From the NCBI GenBank assembly GCA_905250885.1, contig CAJNOQ010000016.1, positions 48,259 to 112,258 on the forward strand: a stretch of 64,000 bases of DNA, written 5' to 3'. Each line of letters starts with the position of its first letter. The first letter of the stretch is position 1. The DNA comes from Didymodactylos carnosus (taxonomy: Eukaryota > Rotifera > Eurotatoria > Philodinida > Philodinidae). The position numbers and the translations under genes were made by a program. The notes beneath the pieces are model-generated. The model did not search any database, was not told the DNA's origin, and worked only from the letters and a program-made list of their open reading frames with translations. This document shows positions 48,517 to 62,112 of this stretch, piece after piece.

Positions 48517-49820
48517 TATTATTTTGTATCTTCTCTTTTTTGTTGGTGTATGCGTTTTTTTCTTCGTGTTTTCTTTATTTTGTTTTTTCTTTATTTTGAT
48601 TGACTTTTTTGTCAAAATTCAATAGATGTTAGAGAAAACCGAACGAATTGTTTTACCTGCAACCGTATGATGAAGTTTGATAATATAATGATAAGAGTTC
48701 GAAGTTTTCTTGTTTATAACCTAACTCCTTTCAACTTCGAAGAGAATATAGAGAAGAAACAAAAAAAGAAAAAATACATGTGTTCTCTAAGGAGAAGAAG
48801 AAGAAAAAACAGAAAAAGTATTTTTTTTTTGTTCTTTCTCTTCTTCCAAATGTACGTACATTGCATCGTGTACCAATTTTAGTGATGAAAAAAATCAACA
48901 TACGCATCATCATCATCATCATCATCGTCATCATCCGTTGTTCTATTTTTTTTTTTCATGTAAAAAATGTTAAGAATAAAAGAAAAGAAAAGAACAAATG
49001 TGTTCTGGAAAAATAACGAGCAATGAGGACTGTTCAGAGAAGATTTTTGACAAACAAAACAGAAACTTTCTTTACGATAAATCCGTCATAATACATTTCT
49101 GTTTTCTTTTTTTCCTGCTTTGTTTTTTCTTCCTATATCCTGTTTCCAACAACATATTTGATTTAGATACGCTCGAGATAATAGTTGTATAGAGTAGCAA
49201 AGAACAAAAAAATAAAAAATATAGAGCACTTTAATTATATATCAATTTAGAATCGTCAAACATATAATCTTCAAGTAGAAAAACTGAACATCCGTTCAAA
49301 ATTTTATCAAAAAATCATCACGCTATCACATAAGCTTGAGTACACATCGATACAGCAATCAAATCGAAAATATAAACACTTTCTTTTTACAAAATGAACA
49401 AGTTGAATAGCTTGTTTGATACTCATTTATTAAGAAAAATATTAATGATTTCTTTTTTATCAGAGAAAATTTGTTTTGTTGTTTTCTATAAACTGCGAAA
49501 TTGATATACCTCGAAAGTGTGAATCAAGAATTAGATAATTTAGTATAGAAAAAAAAAAAAAGAAGAAGAACCCATCGAGATAAATATACCTTTATTTACA
49601 GAAAAATTTCTTTTTATATCTATTGTCTGAATAGAGTATGAGCGAGCTATTGAATTTCTTTTACCCAATTCTCCAAAGAAATTTTTTCATTACTGAGCTA
49701 TATATAATGTTCTCTTCTGAATATAAAATGACTATAGAAAACGTTTATATAATCCGTGAGAAACTCCTCATATTAATAATAAAAAGAAACAATGTTTATT
49801 ATCTTTTCTTTTCATTTGGA
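48517..49820. other. Gap between two minus-strand genes
   Basis: AT-rich. A CAT-trinucleotide run lies at about 48905-48930, and a donor/acceptor-like sequence near 48650 hints at a 5' UTR intron of the Ser/Asn-rich gene. The overlapping frames on both strands around 48667-49016 follow the simple-sequence tracts and are not genes. Confidence 0.45.
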
Positions 49821-51334
49821 TCACATCAAATTATTTAATGAATTTTCATTCGTTATTTCTATTCGTCTTTTTTTTACATAGAATATTAGAAATAATAATA
49901 TGTCGTACAAACATTTTAGTAAACCACTAATTATAAATGGTAATCCGAATAGAAACTTTTTATTTGGATCTTTCATTGAATATCCGACAAATAAGGGTGA
50001 TATTGATAAACCAATAGATCGAACTAAATTGGTAATACCACCGGCAGCTGATCGTTCATCTGCCTCAACACTTGTCATTACAAATGTTTGTCTTGCAGGA
50101 ACATCCATTTGACTTATGGAAAATCGAAGTAATAATAGTGTTATTGCCCAGAGTTTCGTTGGCATCAATGGAATGAGTAGAAGAAAAATATTTGATGGAA
50201 AATGTGTGATGACCATTGTTTTAATAGCACCAAACTTGCTTACTAATGGTGTAGCACATACAGCTGAAGAAATAGATAGTCTTTCATATTCTTTAGATAA
50301 AAAAACAAAAAAACATTTTTTTTTCCATCTTTCAACACCTACCTGAAATGCCTGATGCTACATTTGCTAACATCATCATTATTCCTAATTTATCTGTATC
50401 CATTTTAAATGTTTCATGAAACCAGTAGACAATAATTGTTTGCAGTACAAAACCGCCGGCAAATGAATCAATGATAAATAAACAACATAATTTAATAACA
50501 GTTATCTTTGATTCGTAGAGACGTAAACCAAATTTTTTACTATACCATTTTGTTGATATTTCCTCTTTCGTTGATTTTCCTAGAGGTGTGACTTCAATTT
50601 TTGATGTTAAGGTCAAATACATTAAGGCTTTGATTAAACCAAATAGGGCATAATGAAGTAGTATTATACGATAGGCATTTAATGTTGTGAATGAATAATG
50701 ATGAGTCATTATTCGAATAATAAAACCTGATAAAAATGTTCCAAATGCTGTTGATATATAGCCGCATGCGTGATACAAACTAAAAATTTTTGCGACTTTA
50801 CCATTATCTTTAACTTGTTCAGTCAAACATGCTATTCAAATTAAAATTGAGACTATTTATGTCTATTCGAGAGAGATCTACTATTACCTTGTTCAATAGC
50901 TAAAAAAAAATAGTGGTAGATCATTTAAGTTTTTTAGATTTATAGGAACTTATGATCAATATTAAATACGTACATAAGAATGGTCCTATTTCACCGCCTG
51001 TGGGACTAATAATGCCTATGGTACCTGCGATTAACAATGCATAGTAGTTGTACACAAAGGCAAAAACAATTCCGGCAAATAATTTTAACAATGATCCGAC
51101 GATGAGAATATTTCGTCGTCCTAAAATATCGGCTGTTGTTGTTAAAAAAAGTGTAAGTATTATATCACCAATTAAAATTGATGTGAACAATGTTCCTATA
51201 TTCACTTGGGAAAAACCAATTTCTGTTAAATATAAAATGAGAGTAACTGATAACATTCCATAACTAAACAGACGTATAAAACGTGTTGCAAATAGTATTA
51301 GATCATCATTTGTTAAGTTTAGATCTTTCCACAT
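49821..51334 (-). CDS. Major facilitator superfamily transporter
   Basis: Four exons: 51334-50974, 50899-50888 (12 nt), 50831-50343, 50263-49821. They total 434 residues ending in TGA. There are about a dozen hydrophobic segments. The loop between the second and third segments carries an MFS motif-A-like TTTADILGRRNILIVG. The C-terminal half contains FSISQMDVPARQTFVMTSVE and ADERSAAGGITNLVRSIG. This last block is strongly reminiscent of drug-efflux-like MFS proteins of bacteria and fungi rather than of common animal solute carriers; that comparison is from memory. The microexon encodes S-I-E-Q and restores the conserved EQA segment before ACLTEQVK; without it the frame is broken. The introns are 50-80 nt. 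The substrate is unknown. Confidence 0.88.
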
Positions 51335-52296
51335 TAATTTAACTACAGCAATTAAAGAACAAAAAACAATAACATGAATTAATTCAACTGAGAAAATAGA
51401 TAATTAATCCAACTACTCCCACGTAATCGAATTAAAATAGAAAAAAAAAAAGAAGTAATTTATTCAAAATTTTTAAAAGCGCCTTTTATCATCAATGATT
51501 AATTAATTATTTTTTCGTGTGTGAACAACATTAAATGTTAAATTATGAAGAGGATAAAGAGGATGATTAGAAGAGTCAATTGATCCATATATAAAAACTC
51601 TTCATTGTTACGACAGTACTTGACATGATAGAAACAATTAAACGATTTTCCTGTAGTTAATGTTTTTTCAAATGTTAACTAGAAACAATTTAAAAAAAGT
51701 GGATTCTTAGATGCCATTCTCTTTCCCGTACATATTCATTTTATATCATTTAAAAATGAGTTGCTTAATTTTATTTTTGCAATCTAAAACAGTTAACAAA
51801 CTAATTTTAAAAGTAAAAAGAAAAAGAAGAAAACCACACACGCTCAAACAAAAACAAATCATTATAAAAGCAAAACACATCTAAAATATTTTGTCATTTT
51901 AAGAATAGTATAAAAAAAGAAACAATTATCAATTTTAAATAATACAGTAAAAGAAAAAGAACAAAAACAATTCAAAATAGTGTCTAAAACGAAAAAGAAA
52001 CTATTTTGTATGTGTATATATTTAAAAACAAAAAACTTGACTTTAAAAATCCATTGTTCATAAGATGAAGTTTAAGGAAGAAGTGCGTTAAAAAGAATTA
52101 GAATATAATAAGCGGGCAAAAAGCACCGAGTTAAATGCACATATGTTTCTATTTTTTTTTGTTTTATCAAAACAAAACGGTCGTTTGTGTAACATGCTTA
52201 TAAAAAACAAAAATTATCAAAAACAAATTTTTAACGTAATAAATATTAAAATTTGATCATACGAGTCGTTACAGTTAATCGACTCGTCTGTCTCCT
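51335..52296. other. Gap between two minus-strand genes
   Basis: Promoter side of the MFS gene and 3' flank of the prolyl 4-hydroxylase gene. Extremely A-rich on the plus strand. No gene was seen. Confidence 0.45.
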
Positions 52297-55200
52297 TCAT
52301 GCCATCGGATCAATTGAACAAGGTCGCCGAAATTCCTGACCACGTTCATGAATCCATTTGTTTGCAACCCATTTGTTTCCAATTAGTACGGGACAAGCTA
52401 GAAAACATAATTAGACAATATATTGACTTATTTATAAAAAAAAAAATAATATTGACAAATTTTTACCTGCATGTCTAGTTGAATAATCACCTGGTAACAA
52501 AAAAAACATAAAATTTATTTTTTATTTCTGTCTTTATTAAAGAACAACAAATTCTTACCTTCACCCGATGCAAATAAATTATACCAGAATGCAGCACTTC
52601 CCTAGATGAATAAAAGATGGTAAGAGACAAGTGTACATTTTTTTATTTTATTTGTTTACTTACTTTTTTAGGGACTAGTCGTGCTCCAGCAACCGGAAAT
52701 ACGGTTGCTCCTCCACGTTCTACATTGCTTAACTAAATAAAATTGAATACGTACAGAGAGAGAGAGAGAGAGAGAGAGAGACGTGTTTATGAGAATAAAA
52801 ATAACTTACATAGGTCAACCAGGTAGCTATACGATTACCTAAATTAGAAATAGAAATACATAGTTTAACAAACTAGTCCTGAAAACATACACAAACGTAT
52901 CTTACCGGCACCAAGACTTGAAAACGCATCTTTTTCAGATTTCTATTAGAAAACAACAACAGTCCATTGATTAAAAACTTTATCGTGTATAGAAACTACT
53001 TTTCTTACTCGAGCAAAATCAAAATGTGGCTCATAATGTCCTCCAACACCATAATTTGCTATCTAAACAAAAACGACACTCATATGAGAGAAATTTTAAA
53101 AAACAAGAGATAAAAATTTACTTGAAGATCTTCGGCAGTTATCATACTCAAATTTGTAGCATCACCAATGAGTTGAGTTAGACGAGCAACGGCTGGTGAA
53201 TCTTCATTTCTTAACCATGCACTAAAAACAAAAGAATTTTAGATTGTCTTACTCTAATAGTTAGAGATTTATATGAAAACAACACTATCAAAATGAGTAT
53301 TTAGTCAAAAATAAGCACAGAAATAAACTTCATGTAAAACGCCAGAATAGACGGGATGTCAGTCAATGCAGGAGTTTGATTTGGCAAGGGAATGCACCCG
53401 ATATATAAGTATTTACATTTATTTTTGGTTTGTTGTACATATTTCGTTATTACTACTACTCTGATAGTTGGTACGTTAAAGAACGACGATATCCAGTAGA
53501 AGGTGGTTAACAATAGATATAAACGTGCTTTTAAAAAATCACTGCAGTCAAATCATTCTATTCATACATCACTACAATTGTATAAACACTATTTTTTTTA
53601 AACTAAAACTTGTTTTACAGTATTCAATTTTCATCAAAATATCAGACCTACAACTAATATACTCTATTTGAATTGTAAATTCGTGCACATGCAGCAAACG
53701 CTAAGTAAAGTATAAATAAATAACTAAATATGTATTCTTCCCTTTTCTTTCTTCACCTCAAAACATAGCAGTTAAGCAGATTAGAGACTCTCTCCAATCT
53801 TCTATCCTTTCCACTTCTTTTTTTTTTTCTTTTTCTAAACGATTTTAAAAGTATTGCTGAACTAGGTGATTACTTTGAATCAAAATAAAACGAAATTTAT
53901 ATAAACTAGAAATATGACTTCAATTAATCGCGTTAACAATGAAGTGAAAAAGATAGAAAAAACTAGAACAATCGTTGTTACAGTTTGACTAATAGAGTTA
54001 TAATTAAATTAAATCATGCTCTAACAAGGTAATTTATTATTTTGTGTGAAACAAAAGGGCAAGCACAATATGAATTATACTTGTGAGAGTACATATATGT
54101 CGATATAAAGTTTAGCAATAAAAAAACCAAAAATAATGAAATTTATGTATGTATATTATGTACCTTTTGCTCACTCTATAATTTGCTGCCTCTAATTCTG
54201 CTGTTTTAGGATTTTGTACAACAGCTCGTTTTAACTACAAAAATAATACAATGGATTTTATAACAAATTGTGTGTAACCACAAAAAAAGAAAAATGAATT
54301 AGCTAAAAAATTTCAATAATAAAATTCAATATAAATAATCGTTCTATCATGAAGAAGTCTTAATACAATGAATTCTATGTCTAAAATTTCAATATTAACG
54401 TTCTTTACTCAACGAATTAGCACAACATTGAAAACGAAGATCTTTGTTTTCATTTAAAGAAGTTCACTTTTGTAGCAAAAGTTTTAAATGAGTGTTATGT
54501 ATCAGCATTCCCAACACTATCGATACAAAGTTGAACTGAATATTTGTCACAGCCCAATACAGAGTTGCAGAATCTGCCTGATTGTTCCGACGGTCGTCGG
54601 AGGAAAACTTCTTTATTTAGGGAAATTTTTTGAAAAATTGGAACATCTTTTTGCAATATATTACAAAAAGAACTTCTATCCATGGATTGTGTCGGGGAAG
54701 TTTTTCGGAAAACGTTTTCTGTCGAGAGAAATTTTCCAATCTTATCGGTAGATTCTGCATCTCTGACCCAATGTTACAAAAAGCAATGTAAGAATGTATC
54801 TTCAAGAAGTTATTATACAACATTTAGAAGCATTACTTCTCAATAGCTTCATTTAAACATTCATAATTTTATCTCAACTATTATCACTACAAAAAAAGAA
54901 TGAACAGAAGAAGCACGACAAAAAGAGTTTACACATATAAATCAAGTGTGCACAAACTACTACGACACGTGTTGATAGATATCTTCTTTTACTATCCGTA
55001 ATTTTTTTATTAATTTATACCTCTTACTAATCCTATAGTCGGCTGGAGTAAAAGAATCCGTTAGTGCATCGCGCACAACTGCTCGTTGGAGCTGAAAATA
55101 TGAACAAATTATAAAAACATCTCTACTTCTTCGTTTTTTTTTCTTACTAAACAATTTTATTCTTTACCGTTAACTTTTCTCGTATTGTGTAGAAAAAAAT

Positions 55201-57378
55201 AACAACAAAAAACAGATAAAAATGGGACTATACTAAATTTATTCTTACTTTTGGTGATGCTAACGATTTGATTTCCTCTATATCTTTTGAACTAATTATA
55301 TCATGAAATAAAAATATTTCTGGACGATCAAGTAACAATTCTTCTTTGAGTGGTGCTATTATCAAACGTGGATGATTGTTATGACGATATCGACAGAATA
55401 ATTTTGATTGTCGTGCTACATTTAACTAAAATAAAAAATAAATCTAGCTCGAATACTACTAACATCAAAATCAACTATATTCTATAAAATGCCTTATATT
55501 TTTAATATGAAATAAATCAAATTCAAAAATGACTTTATATTAAAGATATATAGTATCCATTATGAATAAAATAATAAACTTACATGTGTCGTATTTTGTC
55601 TACATAATCGTTCATAGATTTCTCTTTCTTCTAAATAATCACTTGGTCGTATATTTTTAACTTCAAAATTATCATTTGTACTTCGTTTTATTTCAATATG
55701 TGTTATTTTTGCTCCTAAATCATTATCATCGTGACCTAAATCACCTTTTCGTTGTTGTTTTGTTAATGTACGATTCTTTATAATAGCTTCATAATATATT
55801 TTATTATTTTTTGCACGTAAATGATCAGGAACTAGAAGAGAAACAAAAAATAATTTAAACAAATGACAAGAATTGATTTAATCAATATTTCTTACCAATG
55901 TTAAGCATTTCATCTGTTAACGCTAATGCATGTTCAATATTGCCTTGCTAAAAAATATTATCATTTGTAAGTAAATAATCAAATGTAACATGATTGTACG
56001 ATATTCAGATAATGCAGAAACAAAAAGGTGTAAGGGTAAGATCGTTGAAAAGATAGGTGCATTAAAAATGACTTGATTTGAAAAATTTATGTCAGGAAGA
56101 AAAAGTGTGCGAAAATTTTAAGAATTATCAGGTAGTCATCTAGGTCACTTATCAGATAGGAATATATTCTTTTCATATTGATGCATCTTACTTGTGATGT
56201 TGCATAAGCTAAATGATCTAATATTGCAAGTTTGTCCGTTGTATCATTGCCTGGTTCACTATCTAAATGATCTAATGCTTCTTGCATCCACATTAATGTA
56301 TGATAATAATCATTATTTGTATAAGCAACACGTCCAAGATCAAAACATTCTCGAGCTAAAATAGAAACAGTAGGAAAAATCTAATAATTATGTAAAAAAG
56401 AGCTCGCTTAGTAGACAGATAATAGTGTTATATGTTTATACGAATTGTAAACAAATGCTTTCTACAAGTATGTCTAAGTTTGAGAAAAAGTTAAAATAGA
56501 AAATGAAACAACCAGCAAAAAAATTTCGAACAAAAAGTCAAAGTGCACATAGAAATGTGAGGCTAAATTATGGAATCTTATACAAAAAGTTTTTTGTTCT
56601 TTTTTTTAATTTGCTCATTCTTTCAGTGGTATTTATTTTATTTGTTGTTTCTTAGTTGGACAATTCTTTCCTAAACACCAATACACAAAAAAGAACGTTT
56701 GAAAAAGGTACAGGTGTAAGACTAACCCGTTTTTCTGACATAATGTTCAAGAATACTGCTTTACAAATCTTACCACTCAGCTTTTTGGATTTAAAATTTG
56801 AGCTAATTTCACCATTTGCAACTTGACTCGTATTTAATTCATACGTATCTTGTAATCTCATTAACGCTGTTGCTGAACCCGTATAATCTTCAAATGATGG
56901 AAATATCCAATCATCACCAATTTGTTTAATTAAATCTAAAATTGAAATAAAGTCTTTTAGTCTTATTCTATTGACGTATCAAAATAAGATAGGCGAACCT
57001 TTGCCATTTTCTGGCTTGATTAAATCTTCTACAGCATACCATTCAGCTGTTAAATGTTTAATAAATAAATAGGCATTAACAGGATTACCAAAATAATGAT
57101 CACTATCTTGTTGTGCTTGTCTAACTTCGTCTTTGATTACATTCAAAAACCTAAAAAATATGAAATATCAAAATTGGATTCAAAATAAAAGTATTTACAT
57201 ACTTTTCAACGTTATGCAATCGTTCATATTCTTCTTTTAAATATCCTTCGAGCCTTTTTCCTAATTCAACTTCAGTATTCAATAGATGTGTTAAATGTGT
57301 TATAGAAGTAAATAATTCTAGACGAATATTCGAAATATAGATGTTTGTTATTAAAAAAAATACGAATAGAAACTGCAT
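52297..57378 (-). CDS. P4HA: Prolyl 4-hydroxylase alpha subunit (collagen type)
   Basis: A minus-strand gene of about 15 small exons, ATG 57378 to TGA 52299-52297, about 540 residues. It begins with a signal peptide (MQFLFVFFLITNIYISNI), as expected for this ER-lumen enzyme that hydroxylates X-Pro-Gly prolines in collagen. The N-terminal dimerisation region includes NPVNAYLFIKHLTAEW. The peptide-substrate TPR domain includes RLQDTYELNTSQVA, ECFDLGRVAYTNNDYYHTLM and QGNIEHALALTDEML. The catalytic domain includes LFCRYRHNN, FLFHDIISSKDIEEIKSLAS, NYGVGGHYEPHFDFAR (iron ligands His and Asp), GDYSTRHA (distal His) and VANKWIHERGQEFRRPC (2-oxoglutarate-binding Lys). A 24-nt exon encodes GDYSTRHA. 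Two homologous 71-nt exons (54164-54234 and 55021-55091) occupy the same position in the protein. There is no KDEL-type end; the alpha subunit normally relies on its PDI partner for retention. Confidence 0.95.
52754..52782 (+). repeat. GA microsatellite in a P4HA intron
   Basis: An uninterrupted (AG)n tract of about 28 nt within a short intron of the prolyl 4-hydroxylase gene. Confidence 0.9.
54164..54234 (-). other. P4HA: P4HA alternative exon, downstream version
   Basis: Exactly 71 nt between acceptor tttttgtag and donor gtacat. It encodes LKRAVVQNPKTAELEAANYR then VSK plus two bases of the next codon. It enters in phase 0 and leaves in phase 2, joining to S-AWLRNEDSPAVARL downstream. It is homologous to the exon at 55021-55091. 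Confidence 0.88.
54553..54780. repeat. Small imperfect inverted-repeat insertion in a P4HA intron
   Basis: The ends around CAGAGTTGCAGAATCTGCC (about 54560-54578) and GGTAGATTCTGCATCTCTG (about 54748-54768) are imperfect inverted copies. It lies in the 786-nt intron that separates the two alternative exons. It is probably a MITE fragment; the ends are not fixed. Confidence 0.5.
55021..55091 (-). other. P4HA: P4HA alternative exon, upstream version
   Basis: Exactly 71 nt between acceptor atattttcag and donor gtataaat. It encodes LQRAVVRDALTDSFTPADYR then ISK plus two bases of the next codon. It has the same length, phase and flanking exons as 54164-54234. The pattern xRAVVxxxxTxxxxxAxYRxSK is shared. 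Using both or neither would shift the frame, since 142 nt and 0 nt both break the phase. Confidence 0.88.
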
Positions 57379-58394
57379 TTTGTTTGTAGTTAGCAATACA
57401 AATCTAAAAAACTATAAACTTCTGAAGATAATAAGAATTTCTATCAATCACACTGATTTCAAAGATCTCAGATAACATTTGCTTTTACTCATCACGTTAA
57501 ATTTTTCGTTAGAAATAATATTAAAAAATAGTCATTGAATTTAATAATTTCTGTAAGAAAGAAGGCGATGTTTTGACCTCTTACCAATCAAATTATAACA
57601 ATCGTTTCAAAAGCAGTTTACCAATGTAATTCGAAAAATTCTAAATTTTTCTTTCCAGAAAACCTTCGGATTCTTCTACAGATTGATCATACCCCCAACT
57701 GTGGTGAGTGATGAATCTGTAGAAGTACCAATTTTCTTATGTCATGTCTACCAACATTCCGAAATATACAAATATTCCCAGTTCAGTGCATTGATGTGAT
57801 GCTATTGTATATCAAAAAATACATTCTCTATTCCTCCATATGTGTACACAATCGAACCACAAAAAAATGTATGCCTATTAATTATCGAATACATCCCAAA
57901 AATCAGGAAATGAAACAGAACACATCAAACAAGAGCATCAAACAAGAGAAGAAGAAAAAAAGAAGATAAACAGGCGCCACTACTATTGGTTGAAAGCAAC
58001 CATGTACTATTTCTTATAGACTCTATTTTGGAAATAGTTTGTTATTTGCCGTCAAAATCCGAGGGAGCAAGAAAAAAGCATAATGTCCTTAATTATATTG
58101 ATTACAATCTTGATTTTTCTGTTTTGTTCCATTACTTCATAAATTTTTCGAAATTCTTTCTTACGTGTTTACACGATGCACGCATCGTATGATAAGCATG
58201 TGACGCATTTTCTCTCGAAGTATCACGTGAATCACTCCCGCACTATATAAACGACTGCCATAGTAGAGAAATCTCAGTATTAACAAGTTGAGTTGTCTGT
58301 GAAATTGTACACATTTTAAAGCGTCAATTAATTATTCTTAATTTATTGTATTTGGATTTATACACATATTTCTACTCCATTTGAACATTATACA
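57379..58394. other. Divergent promoter region between P4HA and polyubiquitin
   Basis: Head-to-head spacer of 1 kb. The right end carries the ubiquitin promoter with a TATA box. The middle has only short frames with no family resemblance. Confidence 0.5.
58224..58250 (+). promoter_or_regulatory. Core promoter of the polyubiquitin gene
   Basis: A TATA box TATATAA at 58244-58250, about 145 nt upstream of the ATG, with a CACGTG E-box at 58224-58229 just before it. Transcription would start near 58275-58285. The 5' UTR has no clear intron, although one cannot be excluded. Confidence 0.6.
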
Positions 58395-59944
<1,550 letters not shown>

Positions 59945-60614
59945 TTGATTGTGGAGATGAAAGGACGAAAATAAAAACTCGTATTTAAAAGCATTTTTTT
60001 GTCTTTATCATTTAGTGGTTTCAAACCGTTATTGTTGTTGTAAAGAAAAGAAAAATATTAACGTGGTTCTGTAGCTTTTTTTATGTTTATTCTATAAACG
60101 TCTTATGTATTTGCGAAAGAAAACGTTTCTGGTATGACAAAAAAAATACGGAATTTCAGAAACTTGACAGTGATATACTAATCCGAATGTTGAGAATGAT
60201 AATGACAAACAGTCTAAGTGAAGACTGTGATAAAATCAGAGCAATAAAATTTTCTGGGTAGATATTGTAATTTATGAGAAAGAATGAGAATGATCGCCTA
60301 CTTGAAAACTTTTCATCTAATAATTTCTCCATAACAGACCTTTGAAATTAAGCTAAATTTACCAGTAAAGCAAAAATGGCGTTCGTCTTAAGTTTACGGT
60401 TGTTTTAATGTAACTGAATTTGTATCACTATGACAAACGTGAGATTTTGCTCGATCAATTTAGAAGGAGGCTATAAATATTTATCTATTGACATGCGTTC
60501 AAAACTTAATAATAAACTACAGATTCTAGAGCATAAAATAGATGATTTTATTTTTGGTGAATACTTTAAGAATATATGTACTGTGTAAAAAACTTTTCAT
60601 CCTGACTTTCAAAA
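59945..60614. other. 3' flank of polyubiquitin
   Basis: An AATAAA occurs near 59969, shortly after the stop, as a likely polyadenylation signal. Nothing else was seen before the MITE. Confidence 0.5.
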
Positions 60615-60869
60615 CAGATGGGCGAGTACACGGATTTCTGAGTAAGAGTACGAGTATTTTCTAAAAAGTACTCGAGTACTGCTCGATTATAAAATTTCTT
60701 TAAAGAAGTCGGTGATTTCGAAAAAATCGATTTTTTGATATGTAAATAGCAAGAAAAAGGGTTACCAGTTTTTTGGGTAGTACTCGAGTATTGTTTAGAA
60801 TACTCGTTAAAGAAAGTCCCGAGTACGAGTACTAGAAATTTTGTACTCTAGCATACTCGCCCATCTCTG
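60615..60869 (+). mobile_element. hAT-type MITE, copy B
   Basis: A 255-bp element with ends CAGATGGGCGAGTAC and (reverse complement of the right end) CAGAGATGGGCGAGTA. It is flanked by a perfect 8-bp duplication TTTCAAAA (60607-60614 and 60870-60877). It is homologous to copy A at 30303-30671 in the opposite orientation, without the nested insertion. Rich in GAGTACTCG-type motifs. No coding content. Confidence 0.92.
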
Positions 60870-60877
60870 TTTCAAAA

Positions 60878-62105
60878 CTGTAAGTGTTCCGATTTCTAAT
60901 TGGTGTTATGAAAGTGCTTAACTTTTATTACCGTTTCATACAATTCATCGTTTATTTTGTATGATAATTTCGTTTGAATGAAGATGTTATTGTTGACGTA
61001 CAACTTCTCTTTGAATTTCTTTATCAACTATTGATATTTTAATATCAAACAGTTCCTATCTATATAAACTCGTTTACTAAAGATGTGAGTGAAAAAACAA
61101 ATGAATTCGTGTTTTCATCTTCAACGTCCGATAGTTATTTTTTAGAGTAGTAAATGTGGATAAGTATTATACTTTGATGATTTAAATTCGACAAAACATC
61201 TTATCTTCATTCAAATTAATGGATAATTTTTGTTGAACGAAACTTCATACTGTATAGTGCTCGCCTAAGAGAAAATGTATTTTTGACCACAAAATCTGCC
61301 CCACAGTAGCATCATACAAGTAATTTAAAATATATCTATTTACAAATGCAAAGTTATACTAAGTATCTTTGGATCTCCTGTACTTTTTCACTTTCCTTAC
61401 GATTTAATAAGCATTTTATTATCAACTTGACAAAATTCCAATACATTTTTTCAAAAACGTGATGATTATCTAACGTTCGAGAGAACGATTGATAATGAAA
61501 TTTAAAAAAACGCAATATATACCTTTCTGGAAAGATATTTTCTCTAAAACGTTTACAAGTATCTATAAGGTTTTATTTTTGTAGCAGAATGATATGATCA
61601 TCGTTACATTTTTGTCCAATCACTCTGAGTATTGTATATGACTGAATTATAGTTTAGATTCTTAGTGCTCGCACAACTTCAAGATGAATTTGATCATCCG
61701 AGATTGAATTGTGAGCGTTCTTACGTAAGACTTCCGTAACAATCGTATTGTTGATGAAAAAAATTAATCATTGATAGTCAAATCAAGCTTTTAAGAGCTG
61801 TGATGCGGAGAATATTATGTAATCAATATAAATCCGGAAAGATCCTTTTCTTCTTTTCAATTGCACCGATTTGATATTGATGAGGTATGTTTTAGACCGT
61901 GATCATTACAATAATATGTAAAAAAAGAACAGGGTTTTCCTTCATTTTTTACGTGCAATGAGTCAGATATGACTCTTCTACCTGCACTCTCGTTACTAGG
62001 TCCTGTAAATACATGAACCAGATTCTACCCATTTTCTTTCTTCTAAGCCTTACTGCATTTTTTTTTCTCGAACGGAGGAGGAGATTTACGTCACTGGCAA
62101 ACATC
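60878..62105. other. Intergenic, no feature seen
   Basis: AT-rich gap leading to the promoter of the next gene. No gene or clear repeat was found on either strand. Confidence 0.45.
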
Positions 62106-62112
62106 TATATAA
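62106..62112 (+). promoter_or_regulatory. TATA box of the Tyr/Gly-rich protein gene
   Basis: TATATAA about 70 nt before a donor site (AAG^GTAAGA at 62183/62184). This fits a short non-coding first exon at about 62137-62183, spliced to the acceptor TTTTAG at 63225 just before the coding exon. Confidence 0.55.

Noticed and set aside
48667-49192. Overlapping Lys/Arg-rich frames on both strands
   Set aside because: They follow A-rich and CAT-repeat tracts; both strands are open because of composition.
58141-58170. Possible heat-shock element upstream of polyubiquitin
   Set aside because: TTCGAAATTC has the right half-sites but wrong spacing for adjacent nGAAn units.
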